From the NCBI GenBank assembly GCA_016707425.1, contig JADJHU010000011.1, forward strand, positions 1 to 64,000: DNA of 64,000 nucleotides. Direction: 5' to 3'. Position numbers and translations under genes: made by a program. The stretch is from Gammaproteobacteria bacterium (GTDB lineage: Bacteria; Pseudomonadota; Gammaproteobacteria; Steroidobacterales; Steroidobacteraceae). Positions 18,003 through 29,299 of this stretch are shown one piece after another; within the stretch, counting starts at the first letter, position 1; each line of letters starts with the position of its first letter. Below the pieces are notes generated by a model. That model was given only the letters and a program-made list of their open reading frames with translations, had not been told where the DNA came from and ran no database searches.

Positions 18003-18449
18003 ATGGCCCGCCTTCTGCTGCTGAACGGACCGAATCTCAACCTCCTCGGCACGCGGGAGCCCGGGGTCTATGGCGCCGAGACGCTGGCCGCCATCGAGCG
18101 GCGCGCCGTGACAGCGGCGCAGGCCCACGGCCACGAACTGCTCACCTTCCAGAGCAATGCCGAGCACGAACTCATCGGGCGGATCCACGAGGCACGTGGG
18201 GAAGGTGTCGCCTTCCTCGTCTTCAACCCGGGCGCGTTCACTCATACCAGCATTGCACTCCGCGATGCGCTCCTCGGCGTCGGTCTGCCGTTCATCGAGG
18301 TGCATCTGTCGAACATCGCCGCACGAGAGGACTTCCGGCATCGATCCTATTTCTCGGACATCGCCGTCGGCTGCATCCTCGGTCTCGGCAGCCTCGGATA
18401 CGAGCTCGCCGTACAGGCGGCCGCGCATCGGCTCGCCGCGGACCACTGA
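18003..18449 (+). CDS. aroQ: 3-dehydroquinate dehydratase, type II
   Basis: Third step of the shikimate pathway, dehydrating 3-dehydroquinate. The 148 residues have the type II motifs NGPNLNLLGTREPGVYG (catalytic Arg and Tyr), FQSNAEHELI, NPGAFTHTS and EVHLSN. It begins the aroQ-accB-accC block, an arrangement common in gammaproteobacteria. Confidence 0.97.
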   Translation: MARLLLLNGPNLNLLGTREPGVYGAETLAAIERRAVTAAQAHGHELLTFQSNAEHELIGRIHEARGEGVAFLVFNPGAFTHTSIALRDALLGVGLPFIEVHLSNIAAREDFRHRSYFSDIAVGCILGLGSLGYELAVQAAAHRLAADH

Positions 18450-18468
18450 ATCCGAAGGGACCACGCAG

Positions 18469-18933
18469 ATGGACATCAGAAAAGTCAAGAAACTGATCGA
18501 GCTGCTGGAGGAATCCGGCATCGCCGAGATCGAGATCAAGGAAGGCGAAGAGGCTGTGCGCATCAGTCGCATGCCTGTCGGGAGTTTCGCTGCGCATCCC
18601 CCGGTCATGCCACCGGGCATGCCGGTCGGGCTTGCGGCGCCGGCCTCGTCAGCGCACACCGCTCCGGTGGAAACGCCCCCCGCGAAATCCAGGGAATCGG
18701 AGCACGTCGTCACCGCGCCCATGGTCGGCACCTTCTATGCCGCGGCTTCACCCGGTGCAAAGCCCTTCGTCGAGATCGGCGATGAGGTGAAGGTGGGCCA
18801 GGTCCTCTGCATCATCGAAGCGATGAAGATGATGAACCAGATCGAATCCGATCGCGCCGGGCGAGTCACCTCGGTGATGGCCGGGAACGGCGAGCCGGTC
18901 GAGTTCGGTCAGCCGCTGTTCGTGATCGAATAA
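18469..18933 (+). CDS. accB: Biotin carboxyl carrier protein of acetyl-CoA carboxylase
   Basis: Carries the biotin that moves CO2 in malonyl-CoA synthesis. The 154 residues show the N-terminal MDIRKVKKLIELLEES segment, a Pro/Ala/Met-rich linker (about 45-80), and the C-terminal biotinyl domain with the lysine in EAMKM. It is placed 19 bp after aroQ and 9 bp before accC. Confidence 0.97.
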   Translation: MDIRKVKKLIELLEESGIAEIEIKEGEEAVRISRMPVGSFAAHPPVMPPGMPVGLAAPASSAHTAPVETPPAKSRESEHVVTAPMVGTFYAAASPGAKPFVEIGDEVKVGQVLCIIEAMKMMNQIESDRAGRVTSVMAGNGEPVEFGQPLFVIE

Positions 18934-18942
18934 CTGCCCCCG

Positions 18943-20286
<1,344 letters not shown>

Positions 20287-20306
20287 GCTCGCGGGTGGCC
20301 GCCGCC

Positions 20307-21224
20307 ATGCCCCACCTCAGCATCTCCTTTCCTCTGGACGCGAGGCTCGATCCCGATGCCGTGGAAGAGGCGCTCCTCGCGGATGGCGCGATCAGCGTCA
20401 CGCTGACCGACTCGCGCGATGATCCCGTCCTGGAACCGGCGCCCGGCGAAGTGCGCCTCTGGCCGGCGACGTGCGTGACAGGGCTGTTCCAGGCAGAGGC
20501 CGGCTCTCCGGAGCTCCTCATGCGGATTGCGGCCATCGCCGGCGTGAGCCTCAGCGAGCTCCGCGTCACGGCGATCGCCGACCGCCACTGGGAGCGCGAG
20601 TGGCTGAAGGACTTCGTGCCGCTGCGCTTCGGCGCGCGGCTGTGGGTCGCTCCGCACCATGCGACCGTCGACGATCCGGGTGCGATCGTCGTACGCCTCG
20701 ATCCCGGGCTCGCCTTCGGAACGGGCACGCACCCGAGCACGGCGCTCTGCCTGCGCTGGCTCGACGCGCACCCACCCGCCGGACTGCGCGTCATCGACTA
20801 CGGCTGCGGCTCGGGCATTCTGGCGCTCGCAGCTGCGCGGCTCGGGGCGCGCCGCGTCGACTGCTTCGACATCGACCCGCAGGCACTCATCGCCACAGCC
20901 GGGAATGCGGCGGCCAATGCGCTCAGCGAGCGCATCATCGTCCGCGATTCGGACACGCAGCTGCCGGAGCGTGCGGATCTGCTGCTGGCCAACATCCTCG
21001 CCGCACCGCTCTGCGGGCTGGCGATCCGCTTTGCCGCGCTCGTGCGCACCGGTGGCGGCATCCTGCTCGCCGGGCTGCTGGACGCGCAGCGCGAGGAGGT
21101 GACACGCGCTTACGCTCCATGGTTTGATGTTCGCTGTACTGACTCGAGCGAGGGCTGGAGCGCTCTCTCCGGCGTGCGCCTGGAAGTGTCCCCGTGTTCA
21201 CCATCTGTCCCAAGTGCGCACTGA
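20307..21224 (+). CDS. prmA: Ribosomal protein L11 methyltransferase
   Basis: Methylates ribosomal protein L11 with S-adenosylmethionine. The 305 residues have an N-terminal substrate-recognition domain and a Rossmann methyltransferase domain with GLAFGTGTHPST, IDYGCGSGILALAA and LLANILAAPL. ATG 20307 is used; GTG 20295 in the same frame is an alternative. Its last 31 bp overlap the start of the zinc-ribbon gene. Confidence 0.93.
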   Translation: MPHLSISFPLDARLDPDAVEEALLADGAISVTLTDSRDDPVLEPAPGEVRLWPATCVTGLFQAEAGSPELLMRIAAIAGVSLSELRVTAIADRHWEREWLKDFVPLRFGARLWVAPHHATVDDPGAIVVRLDPGLAFGTGTHPSTALCLRWLDAHPPAGLRVIDYGCGSGILALAAARLGARRVDCFDIDPQALIATAGNAAANALSERIIVRDSDTQLPERADLLLANILAAPLCGLAIRFAALVRTGGGILLAGLLDAQREEVTRAYAPWFDVRCTDSSEGWSALSGVRLEVSPCSPSVPSAH

Positions 21225-22225
21225 CGCTCGCCGTCACGGCGGGCGATCTGCGGATCGGCCAGGGCTATGTACGCTGCGGGCGCTGCGCGAGTGTATTCAA
21301 CGCACTGGTCGCGCTCTCCGACGAGACGAGTCCCGAGGCGCAGGCGACGTCGCCTCCTGCACCAGCATCCGATCCCGAGCAGACCTGGGATCCCGAAGCC
21401 TTGCCCGAGGACTCGCTCGAGTTCACGCTCGGCTCGACCGAAGTCAGCCGGATCTTCGTCCAGGCAGAGCCCGACGATCCGGAAGTAGGCACCGGCACCT
21501 TCGAACAGATCATCCTGGAGAGTCCGGATCGTCCGGACGAGGAGCAGCCGGCGCCGGAGGACGGGGCGCCGCCCACGGCAGATGGCAGCGATATCGATGC
21601 ACCCCTCGATGTCCCCGGCGAGACGACTGCCCCCGAGATCGTGGCTGCTCCGGCGGCGACCGTCTCCCCTGCGCCGGCCCTGCCGGAGGCGCTTTTCCCT
21701 GAGCGCCGGCGGCGGTGGCCTCTGATCACCGGCATCGTCGCGCTCGGGCTCGTTCTCCTCCTGCAGTGGCTGCATCACTCGCGCAACGACCTTGCGTTGC
21801 AGCCTGCCCTGCGTGCACCGCTCGCCACTCTCTACGGCGCGCTCGGTGTACCCCTGACACCGAACTGGGACCTGCACGCCTACGACGTGCGCCAGCTCGG
21901 GGCAGCTGAAGCCCCTGGTGTTCCGGGGAGCCTGCTCGTGCGCGCCAGCGTGCGCAATGCGGCGCGACGACCGCAGCCCATGCCTCTCCTGCGGCTGACG
22001 CTGCGCGACCGCTACGGCGCGCTGCTCGCCGGCCGTGACCTCTCCCCGCACGACTATCTCGGAAGTTCCGCCGGCTCCGGGCGTCTCCTCGGAGCCGGAC
22101 AGCGCGTCGACGCGAATATCGTCCTCGTCGATCCGGGCAACGAGGCGGTCGGCTTCGAGATCGATGCCTGTCTGCCGGCACCCCGAGGGGTGCGCTGCGC
22201 CACGGATCAGCCTGCGTCGCCATGA
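21194..22225 (+). CDS. Zinc-ribbon and DUF3426 membrane protein
   Basis: A 343-residue protein of unknown role found next to prmA in many gammaproteobacteria. The N-terminus is an MJ0042-type zinc ribbon with two CxxC pairs (CPKC and CGRC). A long acidic, Pro/Ala-rich linker (about 45-165) leads to one membrane helix (LITGIVALGLVLLLQWL) and a C-terminal DUF3426 domain on the far side. The start is GTG at 21194 inside prmA, set by the CPKC motif that follows at once. It ends with ATGA overlap to dusB. Confidence 0.85.
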   Translation: MFTICPKCALTLAVTAGDLRIGQGYVRCGRCASVFNALVALSDETSPEAQATSPPAPASDPEQTWDPEALPEDSLEFTLGSTEVSRIFVQAEPDDPEVGTGTFEQIILESPDRPDEEQPAPEDGAPPTADGSDIDAPLDVPGETTAPEIVAAPAATVSPAPALPEALFPERRRRWPLITGIVALGLVLLLQWLHHSRNDLALQPALRAPLATLYGALGVPLTPNWDLHAYDVRQLGAAEAPGVPGSLLVRASVRNAARRPQPMPLLRLTLRDRYGALLAGRDLSPHDYLGSSAGSGRLLGAGQRVDANIVLVDPGNEAVGFEIDACLPAPRGVRCATDQPASP

Positions 22226-23232
22226 TGGCGGGGGCTCTGCGCATCGGCCCGCACGGGCTCCGGACACCGACTGCCGTGCTTGCCCCCATGGCCGGCGTCA
22301 CGGACCGGCCATTTCGTGTGCTGTGCCGCTCGCTGGGTGCCGCGCTCGCCACCTCCGAAATGATCTCGGCCGACCCGCAACTCTGGACTACGTCCAGATC
22401 GCGCTTGCGCCGGGACCACGCCGGTGAGCCCGAGCCGCGCATCGTCCAGCTGGTCGGCGCCGACGCTGTGACGCTCGCGGAGGCAGCGCGCATGAACGTG
22501 GACCTGGGCGCGCAGCTCATCGATCTCAACATGGGTTGCCCGGCAAAGAAGGTCTGCAATCGGGCGTGCGGCTCGGCACTGCTGCGCGACGAATCACTCG
22601 TGGCGCGAATCCTCGAGGCGGTCGTGAGTGCAGTGTCCGTCCCGGTGACGCTCAAGCTGCGCACGGGCTGGAGCCGTGCACATCGCAACGGTGTCCGCAT
22701 CGCCCGCATCGCCGAAGCCTGCGGCGTACGTGCTCTCGCGGTGCATGGACGTACTCGCGAGGATTTCTACAACGGCCAGGCCGAGTACGAGACGATCCGG
22801 GAGGTCCGCGAGGCGGTGGACATCCCGGTCTTCGCCAATGGCGACATCGACTCGGCGCAAAAGGCGCATGCCGTCCTCGCACACACCGGGGCCACGGGCG
22901 TGATGATCGGCCGCGCCGCACACGGCGCCCCGTGGATCTTTCGTGATGTCAACTTTTTTCTCGCAACCGGCTCCCTGCCGCCGCCTCTCGCACCACGGTC
23001 GAGGAGTGCTATCATTCTTTCGCATCTCGAGTCCCTGTACGCGTTCTATGGAGAGCACCGCGGAGTTCGGGTAGCACGCAAGCACCTCGGCTGGTATTGC
23101 GATCAACTTCCCGATCTGGATCTCGACAGGCGGCTCCTGATGGCAGCAGACAGCACGGCCACGCAGTTCCAGCTCGCAGCACGGCGGCTCGAGCGCTGGT
23201 GCGAGGGGAATCCTGCTGCCGCTGCGGCCTGA
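22222..23232 (+). CDS. dusB: tRNA-dihydrouridine synthase B
   Basis: FMN enzyme reducing uridine in the tRNA D-loop. The 336 residues show APMAGVTDRPFR, the DLNMGCPAKKVC motif with the catalytic cysteine, KLRTGW, and ANGDIDSAQKA in the TIM barrel. It directly precedes fis, as in E. coli, where the two share an mRNA. Confidence 0.96.
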   Translation: MMAGALRIGPHGLRTPTAVLAPMAGVTDRPFRVLCRSLGAALATSEMISADPQLWTTSRSRLRRDHAGEPEPRIVQLVGADAVTLAEAARMNVDLGAQLIDLNMGCPAKKVCNRACGSALLRDESLVARILEAVVSAVSVPVTLKLRTGWSRAHRNGVRIARIAEACGVRALAVHGRTREDFYNGQAEYETIREVREAVDIPVFANGDIDSAQKAHAVLAHTGATGVMIGRAAHGAPWIFRDVNFFLATGSLPPPLAPRSRSAIILSHLESLYAFYGEHRGVRVARKHLGWYCDQLPDLDLDRRLLMAADSTATQFQLAARRLERWCEGNPAAAAA

Positions 23233-23268
23233 GCCACAACATCAGAACACGACGATCAGGGTGGAGCG

Positions 23269-23559
23269 ATGCCGGCGAAAAATCAGACCAGCATGCGCAG
23301 GGTCTCGATGACCATCGGCGCCCATGACCTTCCGCTCCGCAGCCATGCCGAGCGTGCGCTGAACGATTACTTCGCAAGCCTCAATGGCCACCACCCGGCC
23401 CGTCTCTACGACCTCGTGATGCGTGAAGTCGAGGAACCGCTCTTCCGGACGGTGCTCGACTATGCCGAAGGCAACCAGAGCCGTGCGGCAGTGATCCTCG
23501 GCATCAACCGCGGCACGCTGCGCAAGAAGCTCCGGGAGCTCGGCCTGTCTTCGGGCTGA
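23269..23559 (+). CDS. fis: DNA-binding protein Fis
   Basis: Nucleoid protein and growth-phase regulator. The 96 residues end in the Fis helix-turn-helix (EGNQSRAAVILGINRGTLRKKL). The order dusB-fis-purH is preserved. Start ATG follows GGTGGAG. Confidence 0.95.
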   Translation: MPAKNQTSMRRVSMTIGAHDLPLRSHAERALNDYFASLNGHHPARLYDLVMREVEEPLFRTVLDYAEGNQSRAAVILGINRGTLRKKLRELGLSSG

Positions 23560-23588
23560 ACCCGGCTGCCGGCTGTAGACTTCCGGTC

Positions 23589-25154
23589 ATGCTGCTGCCC
23601 GTTCGCCGCGCCCTGCTGTCGGTCTCGGACAAGACGGGCGTGCTCGCGCTCGCCCGCGCGCTCGCGGCCGCGGACGTGGAGATCCTCTCGACGGGCGGTA
23701 CGGCGCGACTGCTCACCGAAAATGGCGTGCCCGTGTGCGAGGTCGCCGACTACACGGGGTTCCCCGAGATCATGGATGGGCGGGTCAAGACCCTGCATCC
23801 GAGGATCCACGGTGGGCTGCTCGGCCGGCGCGGCGTGGATGACAGCGTCATGCGCCTGCACGACATCCCGTCCATCGATCTTCTGGTCGTGAATCTCTAT
23901 CCCTTCGCACAGACCGTGGCGCGTCCCGAGTGCAGCTACGCGGAGGCCGTCGAGAACATCGACATCGGGGGTCCGGCGATGCTGCGTGCCGCCGCCAAGA
24001 ATCACGAGTCGGTCGCGGCGGTCGTCGACCCGGCCGACTACACACCGCTGCTCGAGGAACTGCAGGCGAGCGGCGGAGCAACCTCGCTCGCCACGCGCGC
24101 ACGCTTCGCGGCCAAGGTCTTTGCGCATACCGCCCGCTACGATGCGATGGTGGCGGGCTATCTCACGGCCCGGGGTCGCGAGGCGGGGGAGCGTTTTCCG
24201 GCCACGCTGCCGCTCGCCTTCGAGAAAGTGCAGGATCTGCGCTACGGCGAGAATCCGCACCAGCACGCGGCCTTCTATCGTGACCCGACATTCAGGGGTG
24301 CCGGCGTGACCGCCGCACGCATCCTGCAGGGCAAGGAACTCTCGTTCAACAACATCGTCGATGCCGACACGGCCATCGAGTGCGTGCGTCAGTTCGACGT
24401 GCCCGCGTGCGTGATCGTCAAGCACGCCAATCCCTGCGGAGTCGCGCTCGGGGTGGATCTCCTCGAAGCCTACGAACGCGCGTGGCGCACGGACCCGACC
24501 TCCGCCTTCGGCGGCATCATTGCCTGCAACCGGCCGCTCGACGCGCGCACGGCCCGCGCGATCGTCGAGCGCCAGTTCGTCGAAGTGATCGCAGCGCCCG
24601 CGGTGCCGGATGAAGCGCGCAGCGCCCTCGCGGCGAAAGCGAGCGTGCGCGTGCTCGAGACGGGCGATCTCGGACGCCGGCCGTCGGGTGAGCTCGAGCT
24701 GCGGTCGGTGACGGGCGGTCTGCTGGTGCAGACCCCGGACCAGGACGAGATCACAGGTGCAACCCTGCGCCCCGTGACACGACGCAGACCCTCGGAGGCG
24801 GAGCTCGAAGATCTTCTGTTCGCGTGGCGCGTCTGCAAGTTCGTAAAGTCGAACGCCATCGTCTACGCGCGCGAGCGCGCCACGATCGGCGTGGGAGCAG
24901 GCCAGATGAGCCGCGTCTACTCCAGCCGCGTTGCCGCCATGAAGGCCGCGGACGAGAAGCTCATCGTCCAGGGCGCAGTGATGGCATCGGACGCCTTCTT
25001 TCCCTTCCGTGACGGCATCGACGTGGCAGCGGAATACGGCATTCGCGCCGTCATCCAGCCGGGCGGCTCGAAACGCGATGAAGAAGTCATCGCCGCCGCC
25101 GACGCGCACAACATGGCCATGGTCTTCACCGGCGTGCGCCACTTCCGTCATTGA
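23589..25154 (+). CDS. purH: Bifunctional AICAR formyltransferase / IMP cyclohydrolase
   Basis: Last two steps of IMP synthesis. The 521 residues have the N-terminal cyclohydrolase domain (SVSDKTGV, STGGTARLL, KTLHPRIHGG) and the C-terminal formyltransferase domain (KHANPCG, FGGIIACN, CKFVKSNAI). Full length. purD follows after 16 bp. Confidence 0.98.
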   Translation: MLLPVRRALLSVSDKTGVLALARALAAADVEILSTGGTARLLTENGVPVCEVADYTGFPEIMDGRVKTLHPRIHGGLLGRRGVDDSVMRLHDIPSIDLLVVNLYPFAQTVARPECSYAEAVENIDIGGPAMLRAAAKNHESVAAVVDPADYTPLLEELQASGGATSLATRARFAAKVFAHTARYDAMVAGYLTARGREAGERFPATLPLAFEKVQDLRYGENPHQHAAFYRDPTFRGAGVTAARILQGKELSFNNIVDADTAIECVRQFDVPACVIVKHANPCGVALGVDLLEAYERAWRTDPTSAFGGIIACNRPLDARTARAIVERQFVEVIAAPAVPDEARSALAAKASVRVLETGDLGRRPSGELELRSVTGGLLVQTPDQDEITGATLRPVTRRRPSEAELEDLLFAWRVCKFVKSNAIVYARERATIGVGAGQMSRVYSSRVAAMKAADEKLIVQGAVMASDAFFPFRDGIDVAAEYGIRAVIQPGGSKRDEEVIAAADAHNMAMVFTGVRHFRH

Positions 25155-25170
25155 ATCCCCGGGTGACGGG

Positions 25171-26457
25171 ATGAAAGTCCTCATCGTGGGCGCCGGTGGG
25201 CGCGAGCATGCCCTCGCCTGGAAGTGCGCCGCCTCCCCGCGCGTGCGCGAGGTCCTGGTCGCCCCCGGCAACGCGGGCACCGCGACAGAGGCGCGCGTGC
25301 GCAACGTCGCGATCGCCGCAGAGGACGTCGGCGGCCTCGTGCGATTCGCGGAGAGCGAGCAGGTGGCACTCACCATCGTCGGCCCCGAGGGACCGCTGGT
25401 CGCCGGCATCGTCGATGAATTCAGCGCGCGTGGCCTGCGCTGCCTCGGCCCGCGCCGCGCTCCCGCACGGCTCGAGGGCTCCAAGACCTTCTGCAAGGAA
25501 TTCCTGCGCCGGCACGGCATCCCGACAGCAGGCTACGCCACTTTCACGCGCGAGAGCTTCGACCCCGATTACCTCCGGCGGCAGCGTATGCCGATCGTGG
25601 TGAAGGCCAGCGGACTCGCGGCCGGCAAGGGTGTCGTGATCGCAGCGAGTGCAGCGGAAGCCATCGCCACCGCCGAGGCGATGTTCGCCGGGCAGTTCGG
25701 TGCGGCCGGCCGCGAAGTCGTGGTCGAGGAGTTTCTTGCCGGCGAGGAGGCAAGCTTCATCGTGCTGGCCGACGGGCGTCATGCCCTGCCGCTCGCGACC
25801 TCCCAGGACCACAAGCGCCGTGACGATGCCGACCGCGGACCGAACACCGGAGGAATGGGCGCCTATTCACCGGCCCCGGTCGTGAGCCCGGAGCTGCACG
25901 CGCGCATCATGCGCGAGGTCATCGAACCCACGATCCACGGTCTCGCAGCCGAGGGCATGCCCTACGTCGGGTTCCTCTACGCGGGGCTCATGATCGCGCC
26001 TGACGGCACACCGAACGTGCTGGAGTTCAACTGCCGCTTTGGTGACCCGGAAACGCAGCCCATCCTCATGCGCCTGCGTTCCGATCTCGTGACGCTGTGT
26101 GACGCTGCGCTCGATGGCCGCCTCGACACGGTCGAGGCCGAGTGGGATGAACGTGCCTCGCTCGGAGTCGTGATGGCGGCCGACGGCTATCCCGAGGCAG
26201 TGCGCCAGGGTGACCCGATCTCGGGGCTGGACGCCGCCGCGCGCCTGCCTGGCAAAGTCTTTCATGCCGGCACGCGCCTGGATGGCGATCGGGTCGTGAC
26301 CAGCGGCGGGCGCGTGCTGTGCGCGGTCGGGCTGGGAGGCACGGTCACGGAAGCGCAGCACCGGGCCTATGCGCTGGTCGATGCGATCCACTGGCGCGGC
26401 GCACATTGCCGGCGCGACATCGGCCACCGGGCCATCGCCCGCGAGCGCAGCGGCTGA
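25171..26457 (+). CDS. purD: Phosphoribosylamine-glycine ligase
   Basis: Second step of purine synthesis, joining glycine to phosphoribosylamine with ATP. The 428 residues start at MKVLIVGAGGREHALAWK and carry the ATP-grasp motifs KASGLAAGKGVV and EFNCRFGDPETQ. The purH-purD pair is typical of gammaproteobacteria. Confidence 0.98.
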   Translation: MKVLIVGAGGREHALAWKCAASPRVREVLVAPGNAGTATEARVRNVAIAAEDVGGLVRFAESEQVALTIVGPEGPLVAGIVDEFSARGLRCLGPRRAPARLEGSKTFCKEFLRRHGIPTAGYATFTRESFDPDYLRRQRMPIVVKASGLAAGKGVVIAASAAEAIATAEAMFAGQFGAAGREVVVEEFLAGEEASFIVLADGRHALPLATSQDHKRRDDADRGPNTGGMGAYSPAPVVSPELHARIMREVIEPTIHGLAAEGMPYVGFLYAGLMIAPDGTPNVLEFNCRFGDPETQPILMRLRSDLVTLCDAALDGRLDTVEAEWDERASLGVVMAADGYPEAVRQGDPISGLDAAARLPGKVFHAGTRLDGDRVVTSGGRVLCAVGLGGTVTEAQHRAYALVDAIHWRGAHCRRDIGHRAIARERSG

Positions 26458-26466
26458 CCGGAACGC

Positions 26467-27306
26467 TCAGAAGCTCGCGCGGAAGAACAGCTCCGGCCCG
26501 TGTACGTCGAGGTCGAGCCGACCCGGAAATTCCCGGTCCTGGACATCGAATCGCGCACGAAGGCTGCTGTAGCCGAGCCCCACTGCGACATTACGGCGCC
26601 AGCGGTACTGCACATCCAGGTGATAGTCGCCCAGCGAACCGTCGAAACGGTCGACCGCCGCACGCAGATACTGTGCCCGTCCAGAGAGAGCGAAACGCCG
26701 CGAGATGCGCCAGGTGCCGTCGAGCGCAAGGGTCGGAAAGGGCGCGACGCCCGAGGCCTCCTCGCGCGCGAAGCGTGCGGGCACCTCGCCTTCCGCCTGC
26801 GCCTCGATCAGATGCACGCCGAGTCCCACTCCGAGCTCGTAACGCTCACGCCGCAGCACCGAGCCATAGTAGGTAAAGGCGAGCATGTGCCAGTCGAGGC
26901 TGGAGACGACCGACTCACCTGCAGCGAAGCGTTCCCGGCCGAAGCTCAGCGGCCGTGCGAGGACGTGGCGGGCAGAGCGGTCCATCCTGAAGTAGTCGAC
27001 CCGGACGCGGTGGCGCTCGCGCAGGCGGAACATCAGCTCGATACGCGCGAGATCCACCCGGTCGTCGAGGCCGAGATCGTCCTCCGCACTGAACGGCGTG
27101 CCGGGCGTGCCCGCGCGGGCGTCGTCGAGACGGCCGTTCGTATCCGCGGCACCCGGGAAGTAGCTGGCGCGCAGCGCAAAGCGATCGGTGACCGGGCTGG
27201 CGATCGGGCGTCCGGGGCCCTGGGCCTGCGCCATGGCGGACGGCAGGCCGCCGGTCGCGAACAGGATGGCCACGATCAGCGCTGACCCTCGCATACGGAA
27301 CCCCAC
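26467..27306 (-). CDS. Predicted outer-membrane beta-barrel protein of unknown function
   Basis: The 279-residue reading starts at GTG 27306; an ATG at 27294 would give the same signal peptide four residues shorter. The signal ends near AMAQAQ. The mature part has alternating hydrophobic and polar residues with many aromatic and Arg positions and ends in RASF, a C-terminal Phe typical of barrels assembled by BAM. Pairs such as RVDYFRM and YELGVGLGVHL read as transmembrane strands. No family is recognised with certainty; small barrel or porin-like proteins are the closest type. It is convergent with purD (9-bp gap) and 14 bp downstream of rho. Confidence 0.65.
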   Translation of the reverse strand: MGFRMRGSALIVAILFATGGLPSAMAQAQGPGRPIASPVTDRFALRASYFPGAADTNGRLDDARAGTPGTPFSAEDDLGLDDRVDLARIELMFRLRERHRVRVDYFRMDRSARHVLARPLSFGRERFAAGESVVSSLDWHMLAFTYYGSVLRRERYELGVGLGVHLIEAQAEGEVPARFAREEASGVAPFPTLALDGTWRISRRFALSGRAQYLRAAVDRFDGSLGDYHLDVQYRWRRNVAVGLGYSSLRARFDVQDREFPGRLDLDVHGPELFFRASF

Positions 27307-27320
27307 GGTCGCCCGGTCGG

Positions 27321-28766
<1,446 letters not shown>

Positions 28767-28770
<4 letters not shown>

Positions 28771-29096
28771 AGGTTGCCGTCCAGGAACTCGATGAGCTTC
28801 GATTTGGGCATCACGCCGACCTTCTGGGCACCCACGGTGCCGTTCTTGAAAAGAATGAGCGTAGGAATACCGCGGATTCCATAGCGGTGTGGTGTCTGCG
28901 GGTTCTCGTCGATATTGAGCTTGGCGACCCGGAGCCTGTCCTGGTACTCGACCGCGATCTCGTCGAGGATGGGGGCGATCATCTTGCAGGGGCCGCACCA
29001 TTCGGCCCAGAAATCGAGCAGCACGGGCCGGTCGGACTGGAGGACGTCCTGGGAAAAGGTGGCGTCCGTGGTGTGCACGATGTGCTGGCTACTCAC
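28767..29096 (-). CDS. trxA: Thioredoxin 1
   Basis: General cytosolic disulfide reductase. The 109 residues contain FWAEWCGPCKMIAP (Cys34, Cys37) and the cis-Pro loop RGIPTLILF. GTG 29096 is chosen because it has GGAGG upstream and matches the E. coli N-terminus; a longer open frame upstream is not family-like. It lies just before rho and opposite rhlB, the E. coli order. Confidence 0.96.
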
Positions 29097-29231
29097 GCGG
29101 TAGGGCCTCCATGGGAGTGGGGATTCGATCGGAGCGGCTTCGGGTTGGCTGGCACGGCGGAAAGGCCGCGCCAGGACTGCCATCAAACGGTTAAACTAAC
29201 TCTCGGGAACCCGGAACTTGCTGGGTCCACA

Positions 29232-29266
29232 CAGGCCGGAAAGGCCTGCTGTCTTTGTGTCTTTTT
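29232..29266 (+). promoter_or_regulatory. Hairpin plus T-run in the rhlB leader
   Basis: CAGGCC, loop GGAAA, GGCCTG, with outer ACACA/TGTGT able to extend the pairing, followed by CTTTTT 34 bp before the rhlB ATG. It has the look of an attenuator or terminator in the leader. The surrounding 203-bp trxA/rhlB gap also has an A/T-rich patch at 29183-29204 that may hold promoters. Confidence 0.4.
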
Positions 29267-29299
29267 AACGCTTCCGGCCGTCGTTTGCAAGCGGGTGAC

